DNA of 60,806 nt from contig JAGYKU010000010.1 of NCBI GenBank assembly GCA_018401455.1, positions 1 to 60,806 of the forward strand, read 5' to 3'. Source of the DNA: Flavobacteriales bacterium. Its GTDB lineage: Bacteria > Bacteroidota > Bacteroidia > Flavobacteriales_D > Parvicellaceae. The translations under genes were made by a program, and so were the position numbers. Below the pieces are notes generated by a model. That model made no database searches and was not told the DNA's origin. It worked only from the letters and a program-made list of their open reading frames with translations. This document shows, one piece after another, positions 45,337 to 56,071 of the stretch. The number at the start of each line of letters is the position of its first letter. Within the stretch, counting starts at the first letter, position 1.

Positions 45337-45636
45337 TTATTTCTTTTTACCCACTTTAACTTTAGTTTTCACACCTTCAACAAATGTTTTTGCTGGTTTG
45401 AAAGCTGGTATATTGTGAGCTGGAATAACGATAGTTGTATTTTTCGAAATGTTTCTTCCAGTTTTTTGAGCTCTTTCTTTAATAATGAAAGAACCAAACC
45501 CTCTTAGGTAAACATTATTACCCTTCTCCATTGCATCGATGATTGAATCCATAAATGCCTCTACTGTAGCCATTACTGCTACCTTCTCAATTCCTGTTTT
45601 GTCAGCGATGTCGCTTACAATTTCTGCTTTTGTCAT
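45337..45636 (-). CDS. HU family DNA-binding protein
   Basis: A 99-residue nucleoid protein of the HU/IHF family that bends DNA as a dimer. It starts MTKAEIVSDIADKTGIEK, with VEAFMDSIIDAMEKGNNVYLRGFGSFIIKERAQKTGRNI and the DNA-contacting arm tip NTTIVIPAHNIPAFKPAK. A lysine-rich tail (KVKVGKKK) extends slightly beyond the usual 90 residues. It has a strong promoter element upstream and is followed by the COX24-like and RNase G genes. Confidence 0.95.
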   Translation of the reverse strand: MTKAEIVSDIADKTGIEKVAVMATVEAFMDSIIDAMEKGNNVYLRGFGSFIIKERAQKTGRNISKNTTIVIPAHNIPAFKPAKTFVEGVKTKVKVGKKK

Positions 45637-45684
45637 TTTTAAAATAATTTTATATCAGTTACTTAACTTGTTCTAAGGGGGGTG

Positions 45685-45692
45685 CAAAGATA
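45685..45692 (-). promoter_or_regulatory. Bacteroidota -7 promoter element for the HU gene
   Basis: TATCTTTG on the minus strand (TAnnTTTG), 49 bases before the HU ATG. Confidence 0.55.
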
Positions 45693-45747
45693 AATTTATA
45701 TTTTATAATAATGCAACAGAACTAATGTTTTTTATTAAAATTCGTAA

Positions 45748-45755
45748 TACTTTTG
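45748..45755 (+). promoter_or_regulatory. mutY: Bacteroidota -7 promoter element for mutY
   Basis: TACTTTTG (TAnnTTTG). Transcription would begin near 45762, almost exactly at the ATG at 45764, so the mutY message would be leaderless or nearly so. Confidence 0.5.
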
Positions 45756-45763
45756 TTTGGAAT

Positions 45764-46798
45764 ATGAATTTTAGTAAAGAAATAAAAGGCTGGTTTGCCC
45801 GTCACAAAAGGGATTTGCCGTGGAGAACTCAAAATGACCCATATCAAATTTGGTTGTCAGAAATTATTTTACAACAAACAAGAGTGGCTCAAGGGCTCCC
45901 TTATTTTTTGAAATATATAGAGAAATATCCTACGATAAAAGATTTTGCGAATGCTGATTTAGATGAGGTTTTGCGAATTTGGCAAGGTCTAGGATATTAT
46001 TCGAGGGCGAGAAATATGCATTTTGCTGCACAACAAATTATGAATGAATTTGGTGGTGAATTTCCCAGAACATATAAAGAATTAATTCAATTGAAAGGTG
46101 TGGGAGCCTACACGGCAGCAGCGATTGCATCAATCGCTTATGATGAGAAAGTAGCAGTTGTGGACGGAAATGTATATCGAGTTTTGTCTAGATATTTTAA
46201 TGATGCAACACCAATTGACTCAAGTGAAGGAGTGAAGTTATTCCAGAAATTAGCCAATGAATTGATAGAAAAAGAAAATCCAGGAGACCACAATCAGGCT
46301 TTGATGGAAATTGGAGCCTTGGTTTGTACTCCAAAAAATCCAGATTGTGAAAATTGCCCTCTTAGTTCGTCTTGCGAAGGTTTTAATAAAAATACTTTTT
46401 CCAACTTGCCTGTTAAGTCAAAAAAAGTAAAAGTAAGCGAAAGGTATTTTACTTTTTTACATTTTGAATGTAAAGGAAAAATTTGGATTCAAAAAAGAGA
46501 AGCAAAAGATATATGGAATGGATTATTTCAATTGCCAATGATTGAAACGGATCAAAAAATGAATTTTCAAGATCTCAAAAAGCACGAAATTATCGAAAGT
46601 AATAATGTTAAATCTATAGAATACAGAACTTCATTAGTTCACAAACTTACACATCAAAAGATTTTTGCGGATTTCTATTTTGTAGAATTGGGAAACTTTA
46701 AGGAAAACAATACCTATCAACTAATTGACAAAATAGACTTGGATAATTATGCTTTACCCAAATTGATTGTAAATTATCTTGAAGTTTCGAATTGTTGA
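45764..46798 (+). CDS. mutY: A/G-specific adenine DNA glycosylase
   Basis: Removes adenine mispaired with 8-oxoguanine. Start at 45764 gives 344 residues beginning MNFSKEIKGWFARHKRDLPWR, the normal family opening; the ATG at 45725 would add 13 residues and lies before the promoter element. Features are SEIILQQTRVAQGLPYF (substrate glutamate region), the helix-hairpin-helix LKGVGAYTAAAIASIAY, the catalytic aspartate in VVDGNVYRVL, and the iron-sulfur cysteines CTPKNPDCENCPLSSSC. A NUDIX-like C-terminal domain (about 230-340) recognises 8-oxoG. Confidence 0.95.
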   Translation: MNFSKEIKGWFARHKRDLPWRTQNDPYQIWLSEIILQQTRVAQGLPYFLKYIEKYPTIKDFANADLDEVLRIWQGLGYYSRARNMHFAAQQIMNEFGGEFPRTYKELIQLKGVGAYTAAAIASIAYDEKVAVVDGNVYRVLSRYFNDATPIDSSEGVKLFQKLANELIEKENPGDHNQALMEIGALVCTPKNPDCENCPLSSSCEGFNKNTFSNLPVKSKKVKVSERYFTFLHFECKGKIWIQKREAKDIWNGLFQLPMIETDQKMNFQDLKKHEIIESNNVKSIEYRTSLVHKLTHQKIFADFYFVELGNFKENNTYQLIDKIDLDNYALPKLIVNYLEVSNC

Positions 46799-46801
46799 AG
46801 G

Positions 46802-46829
46802 TTTTGAGTTCGGTGTTTTGAGTTCGGTG
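46802..46829 (+). repeat. Tandem direct repeat, 2 x 14 bases
   Basis: TTTTGAGTTCGGTG occurs twice back to back (46802-46815 and 46816-46829), and a third degenerate copy follows (tttgaggtttcgg). Confidence 0.8.
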
Positions 46830-46908
46830 TTTGAGGTTTCGGAGTTTGTCGAACTGTTGAAGTTAAATAAATTAAAGTCAAAACTTGAAAGTTGTGATTT
46901 AGGTTTTT

Positions 46909-46976
46909 AGACTTCTCCACTACGGTCGAAGTGACAAATGATTAATTTTGTCATATCGACCAGCGCGGAGATATCT
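46909..46976. repeat. Imperfect inverted repeat of dispersed-repeat type
   Basis: Left arm 46909-46938 (agacttctcc ... ggtcgaagtgacaaa) is an imperfect reverse complement of the right arm 46947-46976 (tttgtcatatcgacc ... ggagatatct), with about eight bases between. The GGTCGAAnTGACA core is characteristic of palindromic repeats scattered between genes in Flavobacteria. Confidence 0.7.
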
Positions 46977-47015
46977 ACTAGTTTATAACTTAATGTTTGT
47001 ACTAAGAGTTTAAAA

Positions 47016-47085
47016 CAGACTTTCAACTTTCAACCCTGCCCCTACCTGTCGGCAGACACTGTACGGCAGGGAGGTTTCAAGTCTG
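47016..47085. repeat. Nested inverted repeat
   Basis: Outer arms CAGACTT (47016-47022) and AAGTCTG (47079-47085) enclose inner arms CCCTGCC (47034-47040) and GGCAGGG (47065-47071). The inner part contains CCTGTCGGCAG, which recurs in Bacteroidota intergenic repeats. Confidence 0.65.
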
Positions 47086-47172
47086 AACAGAATTTTTAAG
47101 CTTTTTGTTGAAAGTTAAAGGTTAATCATTAAAAGTTACCAATAAAATATCAATTGAACCAAAAATAATTAA

Positions 47173-47180
47173 TACTTTTG
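47173..47180 (+). promoter_or_regulatory. ssb: Bacteroidota -7 promoter element for ssb
   Basis: TACTTTTG (TAnnTTTG), 28 bases before the ssb ATG, predicting a leader of about 14-20 bases. Confidence 0.55.
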
Positions 47181-47200
47181 AATTGAAAATATATTAAAAA

Positions 47201-47656
47201 ATGGCAAGAAGCGTAAACAAAGTAATATTAATAGGCAATTTAGGAAAAGACCCAGAAGTGAGACACCTTGAAAATGGGGCGTCTGTTGCGAATTTTTCAT
47301 TAGCTACATCGGAATCATATACAGACAAAAACACTGGTCAATTGGTTACGAATACTGATTGGCACAACATAGTTGTTTGGAGAGGATTGGCAAATATTGC
47401 CGAGAAATATGCAAAAAAAGGAGATAAAATATATATCGAAGGTAAGTTGAAAAGCAGGTCATACCAAGATCAAGATGGTGTAACGAAATACATCACAGAA
47501 GTATTGGGGGAAAATATTGTGTTACTTGGAAGAAATGAAAATTCGGGACAAAGTAATTCGGATTCTTCAAACAATACTTCAAGTGCACCTACTTCAAGCG
47601 CACCTGTTTCTACTCCGCCATCTATTGAAGAGGAAGATGATGATTTACCTTTTTAA
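47201..47656 (+). CDS. ssb: Single-stranded DNA-binding protein
   Basis: A 151-residue SSB. The OB fold spans residues 1 to about 108 (VNKVILIGNLGKDPEVRHLENGASVANFSLATSE region, DWHNIVVWRGLANIAEKYAKKGDKIYIEGKLK). A low-complexity Ser/Asn/Pro linker follows, and the C-terminal acidic tip is EEEDDDLPF, which recruits partner proteins. It sits between mutY and gldE, the usual flavobacterial order mutY-ssb-gldE-gldD. Confidence 0.97.
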   Translation: MARSVNKVILIGNLGKDPEVRHLENGASVANFSLATSESYTDKNTGQLVTNTDWHNIVVWRGLANIAEKYAKKGDKIYIEGKLKSRSYQDQDGVTKYITEVLGENIVLLGRNENSGQSNSDSSNNTSSAPTSSAPVSTPPSIEEEDDDLPF

Positions 47657-47678
47657 TATTAACTAATAACTTACTAAA

Positions 47679-48989
<1,311 letters not shown>

Positions 48990-49006
48990 ACCAAGAAAAC
49001 TAAACA

Positions 49007-49585
49007 TTGAAACTTTTATATATCTATATATTGTCAATAATGCTTCTGATGGTTCGATGTGTTGAAGAAAACAATGACATTCCAAAGCTGAAAGGATACT
49101 TTAGGATTGATTTTCCTGAGAAAAAAAGTTGTCTATTATTGAATGATGACTGTCCTTTTTTGTTTTTGAAAACTTGATCATGCTATATTAGTTGATAAAC
49201 CAAATTCAGATATGCCTTGTTTATTGATTTTACACTATCCAAAACTAAAGGCTACAGTTTATTTAACTTATTTAACATTGATTCAAACTTTGCAGAAATA
49301 GCCAAGTTTACAGATGATAAAGTATATGAACATCATACTATGGCATCGGGCATAAAAGTAACACCATTTCATTTTGGTTGATAAAAATGTTTCAGGCGCT
49401 ACTTATAATTTGATGGGAGATGTAGCAGTGAATTACTTATTCTTTATTACAGATAGTACAAACAATTATTTTGCAGGTCAATTGTATTTCGAAAGCGTTC
49501 CGAATTATGATTCCCTTCAGCCCTGTATATAGATTTCATTGCGGCTGATTTGGAACATATCATTGAAACTTTTCTTTGGAAGTAG
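49007..49585 (+). pseudogene. gldD: Frameshifted gliding motility lipoprotein GldD
   Basis: No long frame exists, but reading across frames recovers a GldD lipoprotein of about 190 residues. TTG at 49007 opens MKLLYIYILSIMLLMVRC (signal peptide and lipobox), then EENNDIPKLKGYFRIDFPE, LLNDDCPF, DHAILVDKPNSDMPCLLILH, YPKLKATVYLTY, FNIDSNFAEIAKFTDDKVYE, HHTMASGIKV, VSGATYNLMGDVAVNYLFFI, TDSTNNYFAGQLYFE and VYRFIAADLEHIIETFLWK. The order and spacing match GldD, and it directly follows gldE as in other Flavobacteria. At least five frame changes are needed. GldD is required for gliding and type IX secretion in Flavobacterium, so local sequence error is likelier than true loss. Confidence 0.82.
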
Positions 49586-49623
49586 TTTTTAAGTTAAGAA
49601 GTACATTTTGTATTTAGTAAGAT

Positions 49624-50656
49624 TTATATCTTCATCCTCGCAGTAGGCGATACAGATTGGTTGGAAAAATCATTGTTTAAAAACTGAAAGTAGCCTGTCA
49701 TGGCAATCATTGCGGCATTATCTGTGCAAAATTGAAATTCAGGGATGAAAACATTCCAACCGTGTTTTACACCTTCACTTTCGAGTCTTTGGCGAAGCGC
49801 ACTGTTTGCAGAAACACCTCCTGCTATAGCAATATCTTTAATTTGATATTCTTTTATGGCATGAGTCAGTTTTTTGAACAAATAATCAATGATGTGTTTT
49901 TGATAGGAAGCGCAAATATCATTTAAATTTTCTTCTACGAAATTGGGATTAGACTGCTTGTTTTTATTTATGAAATTCATAAATTGGGTTTTTAATCCAC
50001 TAAAACTATAAGTAAATCCTTCGGTTTGAGGAAAGGTGAATTCAAATTTATCAGCATTTCCCAATTTCCCATATTTATCAACTAAAGGTCCACCAGGATA
50101 TGGCAATCCAAGGAGTTTTGCGGCTTTGTCGAAAGCTTCGCCTGCGGCATCATCCATCGTTTCGCCAAGTACTTCCATATCCAAACACCTTTTACCAAAA
50201 CAATTTGTGTGTGACCACCGGAAACCGTCAAACAAATAAAAGGAAAGTTTGGAGTAGGTTTTATAATTTCGGGTTTTGAATAAAATGTGCTAAAATGTGT
50301 GCTTTCATATGGTTGACTTCAATCAATGGAATGTCGAGTCCAAGAGCAAAAGATTTTGCAAAACTGGTGCCTACAAGTAAAGATCCTAAAAGACCTGGAC
50401 CTTTTGTAAAAGCAACAGCATTTATATCTTTTTTGGAAATTCCTGCGTTTTTGATGGCTGCATCTACCACAGGAATTATATTTTGTTGATGTGCTCTTGA
50501 TGCCAACTCAGGCACAATACCACCATATTGTTCGTGAATCTTTTGACCTGCTGTAACATTCGATAACATTTCATTGTTCCTAATTATTGATGCAGAAGTG
50601 TCATCACAACTTGATTCAATACCAAGAATGTAGTTATATTTGCCATTTATTACCAT
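49624..50656 (-). pseudogene. tsaD: Frameshifted tRNA N6-adenosine threonylcarbamoyltransferase
   Basis: TsaD makes t6A at tRNA position 37 and is essential in most bacteria. From ATG 50656 the frame reads ILGIESSCDDTSASII, GGIVPELASRAHQQNI and FTKGPGLLGSLLVG, then the metal site VNHMKAHILAHF. It breaks near 50270; one more G in the plus-strand GGG there restores PEIIKPTPNFPFICLTVSGG, HTQIVLVK. A second break near 50195 leads into LDMEVLGETMDDAAGEAFDKAAKLLG and a normal C-terminus with AIAGGVSANSALR, CTDNAAMIA and ARMKI. Total length, about 340 residues, is as expected. Each break looks like a one-base loss. An essential gene broken twice points to sequence error rather than decay. Confidence 0.9.
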
Positions 50657-50672
50657 AGAATGTCTTTTTAAG

Positions 50673-53600
50673 TTGAGCAAAATTATTAAAAATATATCAA
50701 AAGTGTTGCTGAAATTTTTCGGCTATACGCTCGAATTGATATTGTTCTTGGTTATTGTACTTATATTTATAATTAAAACTTCTTTCTTTCAAAATATAGT
50801 AGCCAATTATGTCGCTTCTTATTATAGTTATGAATTGGGAACGGAAGTTACAGTAGAGAAAGTCAAAATAAATGGATTAGATTACGCTGAAGTTATAGGG
50901 CTTCATATCAAAGATTTAAAAGGTGATACACTTATTTATAGTCCCAAGTTTAGTGGCTCTCTTGCAATGATAAGTTTGAGCAGTAAGTTTGCCATACTAC
51001 AAGCGATAAATTCTGAAAATACTAGAGTTAAACTTCAAAAATATCAAAATGATACTGTAACGAATATGCAGTTTATCATCGATTATTTTGCCTCTGATGA
51101 TACCACCAAAAGTGATTTTAAAATAAAAATCAACGAAATCAACTTATTGAATGTTCACTTTACTTTTGATAATTGGAATATAGAACCTATTCCTTATGGT
51201 TTGGATTACAATCATATAGAAATCAAACACCTTTATGGAAAGGTAAAAGCACTTCGAAATCGAGATGGTGTGACCACTTTTAACCTTGAAGAAGTTGCAC
51301 TTACTGAAAAATCTGGATTTATTTTAGATAAGTTAAGTTGCTATTTTTTGGCAAATAACAATAAAATTAAATTCGAAAATCTAAAACTACTTACTCCTTT
51401 CTCCAATTTGGATGTTAAAGGACTCTCTTTCAATTATCACGATTATGGTGATTTGGCAGATTTTGTAAATGCCGTTTTTATGAAAGGTGACATTGCTCCC
51501 TCAAGATTGAATTTGAAGGATTTGTCTTATTTTGCTCCTGTTTTTAAAGACTTTAAAAAAAACATTAAAATCGAAGGAAAATTAAATGGTTCAGTCAATA
51601 ATTTCAACATAAAAGAACTTTATTTAGGAGTTTCACCCGTTACATTTTATACTGGAGAAATTGACATAAAAGGACTTCCTTACATTGATGAAGCACTGAT
51701 TTATTTGAATATTGATAACCTTCAAACAAGTGCTAATGATTTGGAGAAACTAAATTTTAAAGCGTTAGGTTTAGAAGAAAAAATAGTTATCCCAGATGAA
51801 ATTCATCAAATGGGTATCATCAGAATACATGGCTATATTGATGGTTTTATGGATGAGTTTTACACCAATCTTACAGTTGCTACAGATATTGGAAATGTCT
51901 ATACCAATATTCAAGGTGGTTTGGATCAAAATAATTTATTTTCTTATGTCGGAGATATCAATACTGAAGGATTAAACATCAGTCAACTTTTGCAAGATAA
52001 TAGTTTTGGAACATTAACTTCCAACATTAGTTTGAAAGGTAGTGGAGTTACTTTAGATGAACTTGAAACCATAGTCATTGGTAAAGTATCAAAATTTAAA
52101 ATGATGGGTTATGAATACGAAAATATCAATTTTGAAGGTAATATTTTAAGTAAAAATTTTAATGGTACTTTTAATGTAAAAGATCCAAACTTGGATTTAG
52201 GATTTAAAGGAAAAGTTGATTTTAACAAAAAAGTAGGGGTTTATGATTTTGAAACAGATGTAAGATTAGCCAATTTGTATGCACTTCATTTATTAAATCG
52301 CCCAACATCTTCATTTAAAGGAAACCTAAAAGTAATCAATAGTTCTGGAAATAATATTGAAGATTTTGATGGAAGAATTGTTTTGGCAGGGGCTCAATAT
52401 TTTGAAAATGAAAAAACCTATGATTTTGATACGATTATTATCACATCTTCGCACGATAAAAGTTATCGAAAAATATATTTACGTTCAGAATTTGCTGATG
52501 TTAAAATGAATGGAGATTACAGACTTCAAAATATTGAGGAAAGTTTGTATGCTCTGGGTAGTAGAATCTATCCAAGTTTATTCAAATATGATTTTACAGA
52601 AGAAATTCCCAAAGAATCATTTGATTTGAATGTAACCATAAGGGACTTATCAACTTTAACTGAACTTTTTTATCCAGAAATTGATGTAGCTCCATTAACA
52701 AAAATAGGCATTAATTACGAAAGTCAAAATGAGATGTTTGAACTATCAGCTTCCTCTGATTGGATTGCTCATGGAGATATTTGCATCAAAAAATTAAGAA
52801 TAGATACTACTAGAAAATTTGCAATGTATGATCCATTTTACACTTTTGTGATACATGCAGATAATATTTCATTGGCAAATGGTTTTGAATTCAATAATTT
52901 TAAACTTGCTACTGAATTGTACAATGACAATGTGCATTCAGAAATTTCTTGGTCAGATAATGACTCTCTTTTTTGGGGTAATTTTGATTCTGATATAGAT
53001 GTAAGAAGTGCTTCAAATATGGTTTTTGATTTACATCCTTCAAAGTTTTATTACGATAAATTAGGACTTTGGGAGGTCAATAGGGACGCATTTGTAACTA
53101 TGGATAGCACTTCCTTTTCATTGGATAATTTCTTAGCGGTAAATGAAAAACAATCGCTCAATTTTAGTGGAGTAGTTTCTGAAAATCCCAACGATAGATT
53201 AAAAGTAGTAATAGGACAATTTAGGATGGATAATTTAAATCCATTTATGTCTGACACGACTATCACATTTGACGGTGTAATGACTGCAACAGGATACATT
53301 ACTGACGTTTACAATGAACTTTATTTGGATGCTTACAGTTGGATAGAGAATTTCAAAATTGGAACTTATGATATCGGAAATGTAGAAGCAATAGCGGGTT
53401 GGAATCCAATAGAACAAAGAATTGAAATCACAGGAGATATTGTTGACAAAGATGATAAAAGTAGGTTGAAAATATCAAAAGGACATTATTACATCAAGAA
53501 GGAAGAAAATTTAGATTTCAAAATCGAATTCAACAAAACAGATGTTGCCTTTGCAAATATTTTTATGCCAGAAGGATTCTCAGATTTAAAAGGTAAAATA

Positions 53601-55238
53601 AAAGGAGATGTATATATCAAAGGTAAGACGAGTGAGCCACTAGTAACAGGAAAACTAAATCTAGATAAAGCAGGAATTAATATTGATATGCTTAATACCT
53701 ATTATGAAGCAAGTGGTGATGTGATAATTGATTATGATATGATTTTGATTAATAACTTACCTATCAAAGACAAATTCGGTTCAACAGCATTTCTTAACGG
53801 TTCGTTTTTTCACCAAAACTACGAAAGATATAGTTACGACTTTTTCGCCTACTTTAACAAGCCATTTTTGGTTATGAATACTACTTATCAAATGAATCCG
53901 CTGTACTATGGAGATGCTTTTGCAACAGGAGATGTGGGAATTTCTTATGATGACATTTACAAAATGGATATCAAAGTGAATGCAAAGTCTGAAAAAGGAA
54001 CAAACATTACTCTTCCGCTTTATGGAAGCGCTGAAGTAGAATTGCAAGATTTTATTACTTTTATCAATAATAAAGTTGAAGAAGAAGAAGAGTACAAATT
54101 AAACTTAGAGGGAATTAACCTAAACTTGAGTATGGACATCACCGAAGATGCAAACATTCAATTGGTATTTGATGATATAGTAGGAGATGCTATGAGAGGA
54201 AAAGGAGTAGGGCACATCGATATGTACATCGATCAGTTTTATGATTTTTATATGTTTGGAAATTATGAAATTTCTGAAGGGAGTTATCTTTTCACATTAA
54301 AGGATTTAATCAATAAAAGATTTAGCGTTAAAAAAGGTGGAGCCATCAATTGGTATGGAGATCCTTACGAAGCAGACATCGATCTAACTGCTGTTTATAA
54401 TATCAAAACGAGTTTGTTTGATATTATGCCCGAAAACCAAAGAGAACAATACAGACAAAAAACAGACGTTGAGTTGGAAATGCACTTGAAAGACAATTTG
54501 TTTAATCCAAATTTAAATTTTGACATAAAATTGCCTAGAAGTGACGAAAATGCCAAAACAATTCTCAGAAATTCTGTAAGTTCAGAAGCAGATATGAACA
54601 GACAGGTATTTTCACTATTGTTATTAAACAAGTTTTTACCTACTTCATTCAACACTGCAAGTTCTTCTTCTGGAGGAGCCGCTATTGGAAGTTCTACTTC
54701 TGAAATGTTGAGCAATCAATTGAGTAATATGCTTTCAAAATTCTCTGATGATTTTGATATTGGATTTAATTACCAACCAGGAGATGAAGTCTCTTCTCAA
54801 GAATTAGCTTTGGCTCTAAGTACGCAACTTTTTGATGATAGAGTTACTATTTCTACCAACCTTGGAGTGAGTCATCAAAACACAGGTGGAAACAGCAACA
54901 GTTTGATTGGTGATGTTGATGTAGAAGTAAAGGTAAACGAAGAAGGGAATGTAAGAGTGCATGCTTTCAATCAAAGTAATGAATACGATATAACAAGGCA
55001 AGAAGCTAATTATACTCAGGGTGTTGGTGTGTTTTATCAAGAAAGTTTCAGTAATTTTTATGAACTGATGTGTAAACTTCAAAACCTTTTTATCAGAAAA
55101 GATAAAGAGTGTAAAAAATGTAATGAAAACTGTAAAGATAAATTGACAAAAGAGGAGCAAGAAGATTGCGAAAAACAAAGAAAAGAAGAGATTGAAAAAT
55201 GCAGAAAAGAAAAAAGATTAAAGAAAAATGGAAACTAA
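50673..55238 (+). CDS. tamB: Translocation and assembly module protein TamB
   Basis: A very large (about 1521-residue) AsmA-like protein that bridges inner and outer membranes and helps lipid or outer-membrane protein transport. An N-terminal membrane helix lies at about 15-38 (LELILFLVIVLIFIIK), followed by a long repetitive beta-groove and the TamB/DUF490 C-terminal domain (about 1130-1465) with DIDLTAVYNIKTSLFDIMPE, NFDIKLPRSDENAK and LALALSTQLFDDRVTISTNLGV. I start at TTG 50673 because that puts the helix near the N-terminus; TTG 50640 is possible. Unusually, the C-terminus ends in a charged tail with six cysteines. It is divergent from tsaD and overlaps pdxH by 11 bases. Confidence 0.92.
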   Translation: MSKIIKNISKVLLKFFGYTLELILFLVIVLIFIIKTSFFQNIVANYVASYYSYELGTEVTVEKVKINGLDYAEVIGLHIKDLKGDTLIYSPKFSGSLAMISLSSKFAILQAINSENTRVKLQKYQNDTVTNMQFIIDYFASDDTTKSDFKIKINEINLLNVHFTFDNWNIEPIPYGLDYNHIEIKHLYGKVKALRNRDGVTTFNLEEVALTEKSGFILDKLSCYFLANNNKIKFENLKLLTPFSNLDVKGLSFNYHDYGDLADFVNAVFMKGDIAPSRLNLKDLSYFAPVFKDFKKNIKIEGKLNGSVNNFNIKELYLGVSPVTFYTGEIDIKGLPYIDEALIYLNIDNLQTSANDLEKLNFKALGLEEKIVIPDEIHQMGIIRIHGYIDGFMDEFYTNLTVATDIGNVYTNIQGGLDQNNLFSYVGDINTEGLNISQLLQDNSFGTLTSNISLKGSGVTLDELETIVIGKVSKFKMMGYEYENINFEGNILSKNFNGTFNVKDPNLDLGFKGKVDFNKKVGVYDFETDVRLANLYALHLLNRPTSSFKGNLKVINSSGNNIEDFDGRIVLAGAQYFENEKTYDFDTIIITSSHDKSYRKIYLRSEFADVKMNGDYRLQNIEESLYALGSRIYPSLFKYDFTEEIPKESFDLNVTIRDLSTLTELFYPEIDVAPLTKIGINYESQNEMFELSASSDWIAHGDICIKKLRIDTTRKFAMYDPFYTFVIHADNISLANGFEFNNFKLATELYNDNVHSEISWSDNDSLFWGNFDSDIDVRSASNMVFDLHPSKFYYDKLGLWEVNRDAFVTMDSTSFSLDNFLAVNEKQSLNFSGVVSENPNDRLKVVIGQFRMDNLNPFMSDTTITFDGVMTATGYITDVYNELYLDAYSWIENFKIGTYDIGNVEAIAGWNPIEQRIEITGDIVDKDDKSRLKISKGHYYIKKEENLDFKIEFNKTDVAFANIFMPEGFSDLKGKIKGDVYIKGKTSEPLVTGKLNLDKAGINIDMLNTYYEASGDVIIDYDMILINNLPIKDKFGSTAFLNGSFFHQNYERYSYDFFAYFNKPFLVMNTTYQMNPLYYGDAFATGDVGISYDDIYKMDIKVNAKSEKGTNITLPLYGSAEVELQDFITFINNKVEEEEEYKLNLEGINLNLSMDITEDANIQLVFDDIVGDAMRGKGVGHIDMYIDQFYDFYMFGNYEISEGSYLFTLKDLINKRFSVKKGGAINWYGDPYEADIDLTAVYNIKTSLFDIMPENQREQYRQKTDVELEMHLKDNLFNPNLNFDIKLPRSDENAKTILRNSVSSEADMNRQVFSLLLLNKFLPTSFNTASSSSGGAAIGSSTSEMLSNQLSNMLSKFSDDFDIGFNYQPGDEVSSQELALALSTQLFDDRVTISTNLGVSHQNTGGNSNSLIGDVDVEVKVNEEGNVRVHAFNQSNEYDITRQEANYTQGVGVFYQESFSNFYELMCKLQNLFIRKDKECKKCNENCKDKLTKEEQEDCEKQRKEEIEKCRKEKRLKKNGN

Positions 55239-55851
55239 TGAATATTTAAAAAAAATGAGAAATGATTTCTCTAGACAATCTTTATCAAAAAAAGAAGTAG
55301 AGAAAAACCCATTTGATCAATTCAAAAAATGGCTTGATGAAGCCGTTAGAACGAACGAGCCTGAGGCAATAGCAACTTGTGTTTCTACAGTAAGTAAATA
55401 TGGACAACCATCTTCAAGGATTGTTTATATTAGAGATATTGACGAAAATGGTTTTGTTTTTTTTACCAATTATGGAAGTAAAAAAGGGAGTGATATACTT
55501 ATCAATCCAAAAGCATCAATGAATTTATTTTGGCCAGGTTTAGAACGTCAAATAAGAATAGAGGGTATTATAGAGAGAGTTGCAGATGAAGTTTCTGATG
55601 CTTATTTCAATGATAGACCAAAATCTTCCCAAATTGGCGCTTGGGCTTCACATCAAAGTGCAAAACTTTCTTCAAGAAAAGAATTAGAAGACAGAATTGC
55701 CGCTTTGAATGAGCAATATGCTGATGTTCCTGTTCCTAGACCAGAAAATTGGGGTGGATTTATTTTAGTCCCTCATTATTTTGAGTTTTGGCAAGGTCGT
55801 CCAAGCAGGCTGCACGATAGGGTGGATTTTTCCAAAACAGAAACGGATTAG
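55228..55851 (+). CDS. pdxH: Pyridoxamine 5'-phosphate oxidase
   Basis: FMN-dependent oxidase forming pyridoxal 5'-phosphate. The 207-residue protein has SRIVYIRDIDENGFVFFTNYGSKKG (FMN and substrate contacts), NLFWPGLERQIRIEGIIERV, QIGAWASHQSAKLSSR and the C-terminal WQGRPSRLHDR with the conserved Arg and His. Length is normal. Its ATG lies inside the last codons of tamB, an 11-base overlap that implies coupled translation. Confidence 0.96.
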   Translation: METNEYLKKMRNDFSRQSLSKKEVEKNPFDQFKKWLDEAVRTNEPEAIATCVSTVSKYGQPSSRIVYIRDIDENGFVFFTNYGSKKGSDILINPKASMNLFWPGLERQIRIEGIIERVADEVSDAYFNDRPKSSQIGAWASHQSAKLSSRKELEDRIAALNEQYADVPVPRPENWGGFILVPHYFEFWQGRPSRLHDRVDFSKTETD

Positions 55852-56071
55852 CTTATTGAAGGTTGAATCCTTGAGATTTAATTAATTATGAGTTTTTCGC
55901 TAAACAGCACCAAGAACCCGTGCCTTCCGTGTCTTTGTGGTAAATTTATGCTAATTTAATTTCTAAATAAGTATAAATTTAACCAGTTTCTAACGATCAA
56001 TAAAACTCTTCGACACGGTCATTATTTCAATCAAAATCCAAAAATTTTACGAAGAAAAGTTAAAAGCAATA
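55852..56071. other. Intergenic region after pdxH
   Basis: No gene found. It holds gtgccttccgtgtctttgtgg (near 55920-55940), similar to short intergenic repeats seen in many bacterial genomes, and otherwise AT-rich sequence. No clear terminator is seen for pdxH. Confidence 0.35.

Larger units (their letters stand above)
46799..47200. other. Repeat-bearing intergenic region between mutY and ssb
   Basis: No gene. It contains, in order, a tandem 14-base repeat, a large imperfect inverted repeat and a nested inverted repeat (listed separately), then the ssb promoter. Its composition, with GGTCGAAGTGACA and CCTGTCGGCAG, differs from the AT-rich surroundings and resembles dispersed intergenic repeats found in many Bacteroidota genomes. 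Confidence 0.6.
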
